Origin: Clostridiales bacterium
Lineage (GTDB): Bacteria; Bacillota_A; Clostridia; Oscillospirales; Oscillospiraceae
Assembly: GCA_019417795.1 (NCBI GenBank)
Contig: DXUR01000064.1
Location: forward strand, 1 to 11,250
Length of the DNA stretch: 11,250 bases
Reading direction: 5' to 3'
Shown: piece after piece, positions 7,484-11,250 of the stretch
Numbering within the stretch: position 1 is the first letter of the stretch
Layout of the letters: each line of letters starts with the position of its first letter
Notes under the pieces: model-generated
Database searches by the model: none
The model's input: the letters and a program-made list of their open reading frames with translations, nothing else
Told to the model about the DNA's origin: nothing
Program-made: the position numbers and the translations under genes

Positions 7484-7491
7484 TGGTTCTC

Positions 7492-7689
7492 GTGGTTCCT
7501 ATTAACAAGACAGAGAAAGATCTGCTGGTCAAAGCGTTCCCTCCGCATAAGTATCCCCACTACTACTGTTATCCTCGGACGATGAAGCAGGACTCGAAGA
7601 GGGGTCATTATTTCTGCGTCGAATCCCCTGAGCTGCTTGCAAAGCTGAACGAAATTCGTCGTATGAACGTGATCGAGGAGCACAAGTAA
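7492..7689 (+). CDS. Small basic hypothetical phage protein
   Basis: A 65-residue protein from GTG 7492; an in-frame ATG at 7483 is disfavoured because it touches the ribosome site. The middle is aromatic and basic (K-Y-P-H-Y-Y-C-Y-P-R-T-M-K-Q-D-S-K-R-G-H) and is followed by a helix (S-P-E-L-L-A-K-L-N-E-I-R-R-M). The pattern of an R-T-M-K-Q-D-S-K-R-G-H-Y stretch followed by a short helix recurs, as far as I recall, in small uncharacterised phage proteins, but I cannot name a function. It is first in a four-gene block (7492-9424), and its stop is directly followed by the next ATG. Confidence 0.72.
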   Translation: MVPINKTEKDLLVKAFPPHKYPHYYCYPRTMKQDSKRGHYFCVESPELLAKLNEIRRMNVIEEHK

Positions 7690-7881
7690 ATGGCAGTGCG
7701 GGAGCAGCGTGAGGTATATTCTCACGCGACGATCGACTGCTCCGATATGACGCTGACGGAGTATGACGTGAATGGTGCTCGGACTTACGATATCAAGGAG
7801 ATCTTGGAGCGTTGGGCCGGTGTACCAAACATTGAAATTGAAATCAGGCAGAGCACGCTTCTGCCAGCAGAAGAGGGGTGA
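7690..7881 (+). CDS. Small acidic hypothetical protein
   Basis: A 63-residue protein whose ATG follows the previous TAA with no gap; the ribosome site GAGGAG lies inside the end of the upstream gene, nine bases before the ATG. Strands (V-Y-S-H-A-T-I-D-C, M-T-L-T-E-Y-D-V-N-G-A-R-T-Y) are followed by a helix (D-I-K-E-I-L-E-R-W-A) and a final strand (I-E-I-E-I-R-Q), a compact alpha/beta arrangement. No motif is recognised. Its stop overlaps or adjoins the metallophosphoesterase start, so these genes are translated as a coupled set. Confidence 0.72.
   Translation: MAVREQREVYSHATIDCSDMTLTEYDVNGARTYDIKEILERWAGVPNIEIEIRQSTLLPAEEG
7875..7881 (+). promoter_or_regulatory. Ribosome binding site favouring GTG 7890
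   Basis: GGGGTGA, complementary to the anti-Shine-Dalgarno end, lies eight bases before GTG 7890. The alternative GTG at 7878 lies inside this site and lacks one of its own. Confidence 0.55.
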
Positions 7882-7889
7882 AGACATTC

Positions 7890-9122
7890 GTGAATCCAAA
7901 GTATGAACGCAGAGAAGGTGAGGATGCATATGAATATGGTCTTCGCCTAATCGAAATCAAAGTCGAACAGAAGCCCGACGATCTGGACTGGGAAGACATC
8001 GTTGAAGCAACTGGCATCGAATGTCATCGGGATAGTTTGAGAAAGGCGGCATCTGTAACGCCATACTCCGGCTATGCTGTTGCGCAGTATTTCAAGAAAA
8101 AGTATGCCGCTCAGGGTAATCCCGGCCAGGACGATTATATGGGCGAGTTGAACTGCAAAATTGCGGAGATGCGTAAAGAGGCCAAACGCTTCTATGACCA
8201 GCGCCGCGAGTTCAATAAGATGGTCGATCGGATGGGTCGTGAGGAAAATCTGGAAGATCGGCTCGTTGAGGCTGCTCAGAATCTGAATGAGTTTTCGCCG
8301 CTATCGGTTAATAAGCCGGACGACTTTTGTATGTTCCTTGGCGATGCTGAAGCTGTTCTTGTGTTTGCCGACTGGCATTACGGTATGGTAACGGACAATA
8401 TCTGGGAGCAGTATAATACTCAGGTATGCCGTTATCGTGTGGAACGGCTGGTTGAGCGAGCAGTTGAGCGCATCAGGCTGAATAAATGCCAGAGACTTCA
8501 TGTCGTGTTGTTGGGCGACGCGGCTCATGGCTCAATACACACCAGTGCGCGTGTTGCCTCCGAGGAGCTGACGTGCGACCAGATCATGCAAGTGTCAGAA
8601 ATTATGGCACAGGCGATCAGTGTTTTGGCCGATGAGGTTGAGCAGACAGTAGTTCACGCGACCTACGGAAATCATTTGAGAACCGTTCAAAATAAAAACG
8701 ACAGTATTCATGCGGATAACATGGAGCGGCTGATCCCCTGGTGGCTTGAGCAGCGGCTTCATGATCGCGGCGATATCGTTTTCCCGGAATCGGAGTATTA
8801 CGAGTTTTTGTACTTCTCCGTATGCGGGTATAACATTTGTGCCGCCCATGGCGACTTGGACAACGTGAAGAATGCCGGAAAGACGCTGCACACGCTGTTT
8901 GCCAAGAAGTATTCCAGCGATATTGACTATGTGGTGTTGGCCGATAAGCACCATAAAGAGGAGTTTGAAGAGTTGGGAATCGAGAGTATGATTGCGCCCT
9001 GCTTGTGCGGTACGGATGATTATGCTAACGGAAAACGGCTCTATTCGACCCCGGCACAGCTGATGATGGTTTTCCGCCCCGGAGTAGGTGCGGATGCCTG
9101 CTATCAGATCAAATTGAATTAA
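7890..9122 (+). CDS. Calcineurin-like metallophosphoesterase with N-terminal HTH/coiled-coil region
   Basis: The product is 410 residues from GTG 7890 (414 from GTG 7878, which is disfavoured by ribosome-site spacing). The C-terminal two thirds carry the dimetal phosphoesterase motifs in order: A-D161-W-H163 (D-x-H), L-G-D210-A, Y-G-N261-H262, A-A-H320-G-D and A-D-K-H354-H. All metal and catalytic positions are present, so an active nuclease or phosphatase is expected, related to the Mre11/SbcD and phage metallophosphatase group. Residues about 30-70 (W-E-D-I-V-E-A-T-G-I-E-C-H-R-D-S-L-R-K) look like a helix-turn-helix, and residues 85-130 are a charged coiled coil, suggesting binding to DNA or a partner. 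The downstream neighbour is an HU protein, consistent with a DNA-processing role. The substrate is not deducible from the sequence. Confidence 0.85.
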   Translation: MNPKYERREGEDAYEYGLRLIEIKVEQKPDDLDWEDIVEATGIECHRDSLRKAASVTPYSGYAVAQYFKKKYAAQGNPGQDDYMGELNCKIAEMRKEAKRFYDQRREFNKMVDRMGREENLEDRLVEAAQNLNEFSPLSVNKPDDFCMFLGDAEAVLVFADWHYGMVTDNIWEQYNTQVCRYRVERLVERAVERIRLNKCQRLHVVLLGDAAHGSIHTSARVASEELTCDQIMQVSEIMAQAISVLADEVEQTVVHATYGNHLRTVQNKNDSIHADNMERLIPWWLEQRLHDRGDIVFPESEYYEFLYFSVCGYNICAAHGDLDNVKNAGKTLHTLFAKKYSSDIDYVVLADKHHKEEFEELGIESMIAPCLCGTDDYANGKRLYSTPAQLMMVFRPGVGADACYQIKLN

Positions 9123-9133
9123 GGAGTGGGACA

Positions 9134-9424
9134 ATGGTTAAGGCCAATATCGTGTCCGCTCTGTGCGAGAAAGGCTACTACAAGAATCAGGCCAATGATG
9201 TGGTGGACGAAGTGCTCCAAATCATCAGAGATGCGCTGGTTCGCGGGGAGCAGGTACAGCTCAGAGGTTTCGGAACCTTTGAGGTGAAGACCAGAAAAGG
9301 CCGCAATAGCAAAAACATCTCCACCGGGGAGATGCGGGTATCGAGCGATAGCAAGGTACCCACGTTCCGGGCCAGTAACAGCCTGAAAGAGGATGTTCGC
9401 GCCGGTACGGACTCGCAGCAGTGA
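9134..9424 (+). CDS. HU/IHF-family DNA-binding protein
   Basis: A 96-residue histone-like protein; ATG 9134 follows AAGGAG by seven to eight bases. The N-terminal helices (N-I-V-S-A-L-C-E-K-G-Y-Y-K-N-Q-A-N-D-V-V-D-E-V-L-Q-type pattern) form the dimer body, then G-E-Q-V-Q-L-R-G-F-G-T-F-E-V-K is the hallmark HU segment at residues 38-52. The beta-arm R-K-G-R-N-S-K-N-I-S-T-G-E corresponds to the HU stretch R-x-G-R-N-P-x-T-G, but the usual arm-tip proline, which intercalates and kinks DNA, is replaced (N-S-K-N-I-S), so bending may differ from host HU. The C-terminus V-P-T-F-R-A-S-N-S-L-K ends the family domain, plus a short extra tail. Length is normal (about 90). It is last in its block, just before the tRNA promoter, and may organise the element's DNA. 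Confidence 0.93.
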   Translation: MVKANIVSALCEKGYYKNQANDVVDEVLQIIRDALVRGEQVQLRGFGTFEVKTRKGRNSKNISTGEMRVSSDSKVPTFRASNSLKEDVRAGTDSQQ

Positions 9425-9457
9425 CACAAATAATCTAAATAATTTTCTTTGCAGCTA

Positions 9458-9486
9458 TTGACATCCAGAAATGTCTATGGTATCAT
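9458..9486 (+). promoter_or_regulatory. Sigma70/sigmaA promoter of the tRNA-tmRNA cluster
   Basis: TTGACA (9458-9463), a 17-base spacer, and TATCAT (9481-9486) make a near-consensus housekeeping promoter. Transcription would begin near 9493, about 55 bases before tRNA-Ala. This implies the RNA cluster can be read by host RNA polymerase. Confidence 0.8.
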
Positions 9487-9496
9487 ATGACCATAG
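9475..9496. promoter_or_regulatory. Palindrome over the -10 box, candidate operator
   Basis: CTATGGT (9475-9481) and ACCATAG (9490-9496) are perfect inverted 7-mers around ATCATATG, covering the -10 box and likely start site. This is the classic location for a dimeric repressor. No repressor gene is in the window. Confidence 0.55.
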
Positions 9497-9512
9497 CAAC
9501 AAAGAAAATCAA
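9493..9512 (+). repeat. 20-base noncoding motif, copy 2
   Basis: ATAGCAACAAAGAAAATCAA matches the copy at 1398-1417 at 19 of 20 positions. Here it begins at the predicted transcription start, so it would form the 5' end of the tRNA precursor. Confidence 0.6.
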
Positions 9513-9518
9513 CGAACA

Positions 9519-9541
9519 CCCAGCCCCAGGTCGGGGCTGGG
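9519..9541 (+). other. GC-rich leader hairpin before tRNA-Ala
   Basis: CCCAGCCCC (9519-9527) pairs with GGGGCTGGG (9533-9541) around a five-base loop. It is not followed by a U-run, so it is more likely a 5' stabiliser or processing signal than a terminator. Confidence 0.6.
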
Positions 9542-9547
9542 AGATCT

Positions 9548-9623
9548 GGGGATATAGCTCAGTTGGGAGAGTGCCTGCCTTGCAAGCAGGAGGTCGGCGG
9601 TTCGATCCCGCCTATCTCCACCA
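9548..9623 (+). tRNA. tRNA-Ala (TGC)
   Basis: A 76-base cloverleaf: GGGGATA/TATCTCC acceptor containing the G3-U70 pair recognised by alanyl-tRNA synthetase, anticodon stem CCTGC/GCAGG with loop CTTGCAA, T-loop TTCGATC, discriminator A and an encoded CCA. It reads GCN Ala codons. It is first in the cluster. Confidence 0.96.
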
Positions 9624-9761
9624 GATGTGCTGTATTGGCTAAGTTGGCGTTTGTGCGGTTCAGCTCATTACTTTTACTGCTATCTCAGCCAAAAGCCTAT
9701 CGGCCACAGACGAGGTTCTTCGGACGTACAGCCATTACGGTGGATGCGTCTGCCGTAATTC
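9624..9761 (+). other. Spacer between tRNA-Ala and tRNA-Ile with hairpins
   Basis: No gene is recognised here. ATTACGG (9734-9740) and CCGTAAT (9753-9759) form a hairpin directly before tRNA-Ile, and TTGGCT near 9634 can pair with AGCCAA about 50 bases later. A decayed RNA gene or processing elements are possible. Confidence 0.4.
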
Positions 9762-9837
9762 CGGGATGTAGCTCAGTTGGTAGAGCACACGATTGATAAT
9801 CGTGAGGGCAAAAGTTCGATCCTTTTTATCCCGACCA
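9762..9837 (+). tRNA. tRNA-Ile (GAT)
   Basis: A 76-base cloverleaf: CGGGATG/TATCCCG acceptor with a terminal G-U pair, D-arm GCTCAGTTGGTAGAGC, anticodon stem CACGA/TCGTG with loop TTGATAA, and encoded ACCA. The T stem AAAAG/CTTTT is almost all A-T, weaker than in host tRNAs. Confidence 0.93.
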
Positions 9838-10041
9838 GTCCCCTCTGCCATAGAGAGGGTAACATTTCTCAAAAGCCGATGACAAGGCGGGAGATACCAC
9901 TATGGCTGATATCTTTCTCTATGAACTGCAAGACTTCCTATTCCATGCGCCGACAAGATTCGCTGTCTGGAATTTGCAGGGATTGGGAACGTGGTCGGGC
10001 AGCGCCTACGCCCGAACCGGTACACCTTGACAATTTCATAT
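9838..10041 (+). other. Spacer between tRNA-Ile and tmRNA
   Basis: About 200 bases. It begins with a hairpin, CCCTCT/AGAGGG, near 9841-9860 and contains a 42-codon open frame listed separately. A TTGACA at 10027-10032 has no matching -10 box and is probably chance. Confidence 0.4.
9902..10030 (+). CDS. Possible 42-residue small ORF between tRNA-Ile and tmRNA
   Basis: ATG 9902 follows GGGAG by about eight bases and opens a 42-codon frame rich in aromatics (M-A-D-I-F-L-Y-E-L-Q-D-F-L-F-H, then F-A-V-W-N-L-Q). A gene inside an RNA cluster is unusual, and short open frames are expected by chance. No family is recognised and no membrane segment is clear. It could be a real microprotein or simply spacer sequence. 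Confidence 0.22.
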   Translation: MADIFLYELQDFLFHAPTRFAVWNLQGLGTWSGSAYARTGTP

Positions 10042-10470
10042 GGGGCCGTAATGGGTTCGACGGGGTTCTGAGAGAGTAAGACTCGCAGGTAGAAGACCGC
10101 CTCAAGGCTTAAACAAAAATGAAATGACAACGATACGACTGTTGTAATGATCCATCCCGCTTTTTCCGCTGCTCTTGCAGCAAAGGGAATTGCCGCCTGA
10201 TGACGGCTGGATTCCAAAACGATGTACCCACTGACCGGGTAAACATCTGAGGTCGAAGATTCGGTCAGAGTATTGCAGTTTTCCTTGTCACTGTGAAAAG
10301 AAACAAGGTGGTGGAGGTGCATCTAACCGGTGCGCCCTGGGCGCGGAGTGACAACTGCTGATCCGCCCGTCTCAGTTTGAGGCGAATTGATAAAGTGTTG
10401 TCTATTGCGTAAGACTGTTTTATTCATGTAGGGATTTCGGACAGGGGTTCGATTCCCCTCGGCTCCACCA
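10042..10470 (+). ncRNA. ssrA: tmRNA (transfer-messenger RNA)
   Basis: A complete one-piece tmRNA of 429 bases, longer than the usual 350-400. The 5' end GGGGCCG pairs with CGGCTCC before an encoded ACCA. The conserved 5' GGGTTCGACGGGG and the 3' T-arm GGATTTCGGACAGGGGTTCGA are present. The tag frame ends in GCC GCC TGA TGA inside the loop of a helix-5-like stem (GGAAT 10186-10190 with ATTCC 10211-10215; GCCG 10192-10195 with CGGC 10204-10207), as in E. coli. Two H-type pseudoknots follow. PK2 has TACCC/GGGTA (10225-10241) and CTGACC/GGTCAG (10231-10268). PK3 has TTTTC/GAAAA (10279-10299) and CTTGT/ACAAG (10284-10307). PK1 was not found convincingly. The RNA with SmpB rescues stalled ribosomes and tags the nascent chain for proteolysis; no smpB is in the window, so host SmpB would be needed. 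Confidence 0.95.
10123..10200 (+). other. Predicted tmRNA tag reading frame
   Basis: The frame ending at the tandem TGA TGA (10198-10203) in the helix 5 loop is open back to a TGA at 10120-10122, so the tag has at most 25 codons. It reads N-D-N-D-T-T-V-V-M-I-H-P-A-F-S-A-A-L-A-A-K-G-I-A-A. If translation resumes at AAT 10123 or GAC 10126 (80-85 bases from the 5' end, the usual distance), the tag is about twice the normal length. If it resumes at GCT 10159, the tag is 13 residues. Either way it ends in the Ala-Ala read by ClpXP, with Ile-Ala-Ala as in several clostridial tags. Confidence 0.6.
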
Positions 10471-10475
10471 TATAT

Positions 10476-10550
10476 AGAGGATGTAGTGATAACGGTAGCA
10501 CGCCTGCCCAGGGAGCAGGAAGAACGGTTCGAGTCCGGCATCTTCTACCA
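10476..10550 (+). tRNA. Irregular tRNA, apparent anticodon AGG (Pro?)
   Basis: Acceptor AGAGGAT pairs with ATCTTCT before ACCA; G10483 can also pair with C10539 to make eight pairs. Anticodon stem CCTGC/GCAGG closes a seven-base loop CCAGGGA, giving anticodon AGG but C instead of U at position 33. The T stem has only three good pairs (CGG/CCG), with mismatches above. It may be decaying, or a noncanonical tRNA or tRNA-like RNA. The amino acid identity is uncertain. Confidence 0.65.
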
Positions 10551-10737
10551 TTTTTGGGGCACGTACAGCAACTTTCAAAAACTTTTTATGGGAAAAAGAA
10601 CAACCGTGTTCCGTATTTTGAGACGCTAACAGCAATTTTGAAAACAATTCTACTTGAAATAGAAAAATCATCGCCTTTAACTAAGCATATGCCGAACAAA
10701 TGTGGTGTCGTTAAGAATGCGTCTCGTAGATCTATAT
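10551..10737 (+). other. AT-rich spacer with an imperfect direct repeat
   Basis: There is no gene. ACAGCAACTTTCAAAAAC (10565-10582) recurs imperfectly as ACAGCAATTTTGAAAAC (10629-10645). A weak promoter-like pair, TTGAAA at about 10638 and TAGAAA 16 bases on, is too poor to call. Confidence 0.4.
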
Positions 10738-10813
10738 TGGCCCGTAGCTCAGATGGTAGAGCGTCTGACTGTTAATCAGATGGTCGCAGGTTCGAGTCCT
10801 GCCGGGTCAGCCA
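10738..10813 (+). tRNA. tRNA-Asn (GTT)
   Basis: A 76-base cloverleaf: TGGCCCG/CGGGTCA acceptor with discriminator G, D-arm GCTCAGATGGTAGAGC, anticodon stem TCTGA/TCAGA with loop CTGTTAA, T-arm GCAGG TTCGAGT CCTGC, and encoded CCA. All features are canonical. Confidence 0.96.
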
Positions 10814-10816
10814 TAT

Positions 10817-10891
10817 TGCGGGGTGTAGCAGTGGTAGCTTACCAGCCTCATAAGCTGGTGGTCGCAGGTTCGAGTCCTGCCCCCGCAACCA
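10817..10891 (+). tRNA. tRNA-Met-like (CAT), initiator-derived body
   Basis: A 75-base cloverleaf: TGCGGGG/CCCCGCA acceptor, anticodon stem CCAGC/GCTGG with loop CTCATAA, T-arm GCAGG TTCGAGT CCTGC, and encoded ACCA. The acceptor stem, the A11-U24 pair and the T-arm/acceptor 3' side closely match bacterial initiator tRNA. However, the three G-C pairs of the initiator anticodon stem are missing, and the 1-72 pair is U-A instead of a C-A mismatch. An elongator Met, an Ile2 (lysidine) tRNA or an odd initiator are all possible. Confidence 0.92.
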
Positions 10892-11054
10892 TGCCCGTCC
10901 CACGAACAGAGCGGAGACTGTAAACCGAATGGGAAATAGAAACCTTCACATCTGGCAGTGATGACTTTTACAAGGTTTTGGGAGTAAAACCGGCGCAATC
11001 CGGCAGGCGAAGTACGAGCCGGCACCATGGCTTACGGTGTGAGTAAGCCGATCT
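10892..11054 (+). other. Structured spacer between tRNA-Met and tRNA-Val, possible ncRNA
   Basis: There is no gene, but the spacer is rich in pairing. AAACCTT (10940-10946) pairs with AAGGTTT (10972-10978), enclosing CATC/GATG. CCGGC near 10990 can pair with GCCGG near 11018, and GGCTTAC (11029-11035) pairs with GTAAGCC (11043-11049) just before tRNA-Val. An uncharacterised small RNA or decayed RNA gene is possible. Confidence 0.35.
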
Positions 11055-11130
11055 GTCCGGTTAGCTCAGCTGGGAGAGCATTTGCCCTACAAGCAAAGGG
11101 TCGGCGGTTCGATCCCGTCACTGGACACCA
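11055..11130 (+). tRNA. tRNA-Val (TAC) with C33
   Basis: A 76-base cloverleaf: GTCCGGT/ACTGGAC acceptor, D-arm GCTCAGCTGGGAGAGC, anticodon stem TTTGC/GCAAA, T-arm GGCGG TTCGATC CCGTC, and encoded ACCA. The body is that of a standard tRNA-Val, but the anticodon loop is CCTACAA, with C where U33 is nearly universal. Confidence 0.93.
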
Positions 11131-11133
11131 TAT

Positions 11134-11208
11134 GCGGGTGTAGCACAACGGCCAGGGCACCGGCCTTCCAAGCCGGGGATGCGGGTTCGATCCCCGTCAC
11201 TCGCTCCA
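11134..11208 (+). tRNA. tRNA-Gly (TCC)
   Basis: A 75-base cloverleaf: GCGGGTG/CACTCGC acceptor, anticodon stem CCGGC/GCCGG with loop CTTCCAA, T-loop TTCGATC, discriminator T and encoded CCA. It reads GGA/GGG. It is separated from the neighbours on both sides by exactly TAT. Confidence 0.95.
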
Positions 11209-11211
11209 TAT

Positions 11212-11250
11212 GCCGGAGTGGTGGAATCGGCAGACGCGGAGGACTCAAAA
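11212..11250 (+). tRNA. tRNA-Leu (CAA), 3' truncated by window edge
   Basis: The 5' half only: acceptor strand GCCGGAG, TG, a Leu-type D-arm (GTGGAATCGGCAGAC) and an anticodon arm GAGGA followed by loop CTCAAAA, giving anticodon CAA for TTG codons. The remainder, including the long variable arm, lies beyond the window. Confidence 0.88.

Larger units (their letters stand above)
9442..9509. repeat. 10-bp inverted repeat bracketing the tRNA promoter
   Basis: ATTTTCTTTG at 9442-9451 is the exact reverse complement of CAAAGAAAAT at 9500-9509. The arms sit 48 bases apart and enclose the -35 and -10 boxes, as expected for a looping or cooperative operator pair. The right arm lies within the 20-base motif shared with 1398-1417. 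Confidence 0.65.

Noticed and set aside
1..9424. Stop-codon reassignment, as seen in some gut phages
   Set aside because: TAA, TAG and TGA all end genes at sensible points and no frame reads through a stop, so the standard bacterial code fits.
10027..10032. TTGACA just upstream of the tmRNA as a separate promoter
   Set aside because: The matching -10 position would lie inside the tmRNA and is not AT-rich; mature tmRNA starts only nine bases after it.
9563..10079. Open frames of 77 and 100 codons over tRNA-Ala, tRNA-Ile and the tmRNA start
   Set aside because: They run through structural RNA genes and have no ribosome sites or protein-like features.
10144..10149. Tandem TAA TGA at 10145-10150 as the tmRNA tag stop
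   Set aside because: The frame leading to it ends in Leu-Leu, not Ala-Ala, and does not fall in a helix 5 loop, whereas the TGA TGA at 10198-10203 does.
10554..10737. CRISPR-like repeat from the two ACAGCAA copies
   Set aside because: There are only two imperfect copies of about 17 bases with no regular spacer, far short of an array.
10323..11028. Minus-strand open frames across the tRNA array
   Set aside because: Their products contain the recurring reverse-complement tRNA peptide pattern (such as G-G-R-T-R-T-C), a known artefact of translating tRNA genes.

Overview
The window looks like a stretch of a large bacteriophage (or closely related mobile element) infecting a Clostridia-type gut Firmicute. 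Everything is on the + strand. Genes are packed tightly with short overlaps, most have strong GGAGG-type ribosome binding sites, GTG and TTG starts occur, and TAA, TAG and TGA are all used as stops, so the code is standard. The phage assignment rests on an HNH nuclease, a prohead-protease-like protein, a divergent RNA-polymerase-like protein, an HU protein and a tRNA/tmRNA cluster. No terminase, capsid or tail gene is visible, so a plasmid or integrative element is not excluded.

Layout. 1-1390: the 3' part of an HNH endonuclease gene, a prohead-protease-like protein with a cysteine cluster and a coiled-coil tail, and a small SH3-like protein. 1437-3878: a small coiled-coil protein, an OGG1-type DNA glycosylase/AP lyase with its Lys and Asp, and an SF2-helicase-like ATPase; these overlap one another. 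3967-7337: a tiny Cys-rich protein, a 120-residue protein, and a 940-residue protein carrying the signature of the RNA polymerase beta' double-psi beta-barrel (an R-x-P element followed by DFDSD). 7338-7482: noncoding, with two strong hairpins. 7492-9424: two small unknown proteins, a metallophosphoesterase with an N-terminal HTH-like and coiled-coil region, and an HU-type DNA-binding protein.

9425-11250 is an RNA-gene region. A near-consensus sigma70/sigmaA promoter embedded in nested palindromes precedes tRNA-Ala(TGC), tRNA-Ile(GAT), a complete tmRNA (ssrA), an irregular tRNA with apparent anticodon AGG, tRNA-Asn(GTT), an initiator-like tRNA(CAT), tRNA-Val(TAC), tRNA-Gly(TCC) and the 5' half of tRNA-Leu(CAA), cut by the window end. 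All complete tRNAs encode CCA.

Taken together, the window carries DNA repair and processing genes (glycosylase, helicase, phosphoesterase, HU), a candidate element-encoded transcriptase, and a kit that supplements host translation and ribosome rescue. The most notable points are the tmRNA with its unusual tag frame, the DFDSD polymerase-like protein, two tRNAs lacking the near-universal U33, an initiator-derived tRNA, and a 20-base noncoding motif shared 19/20 between two positions 8 kb apart.
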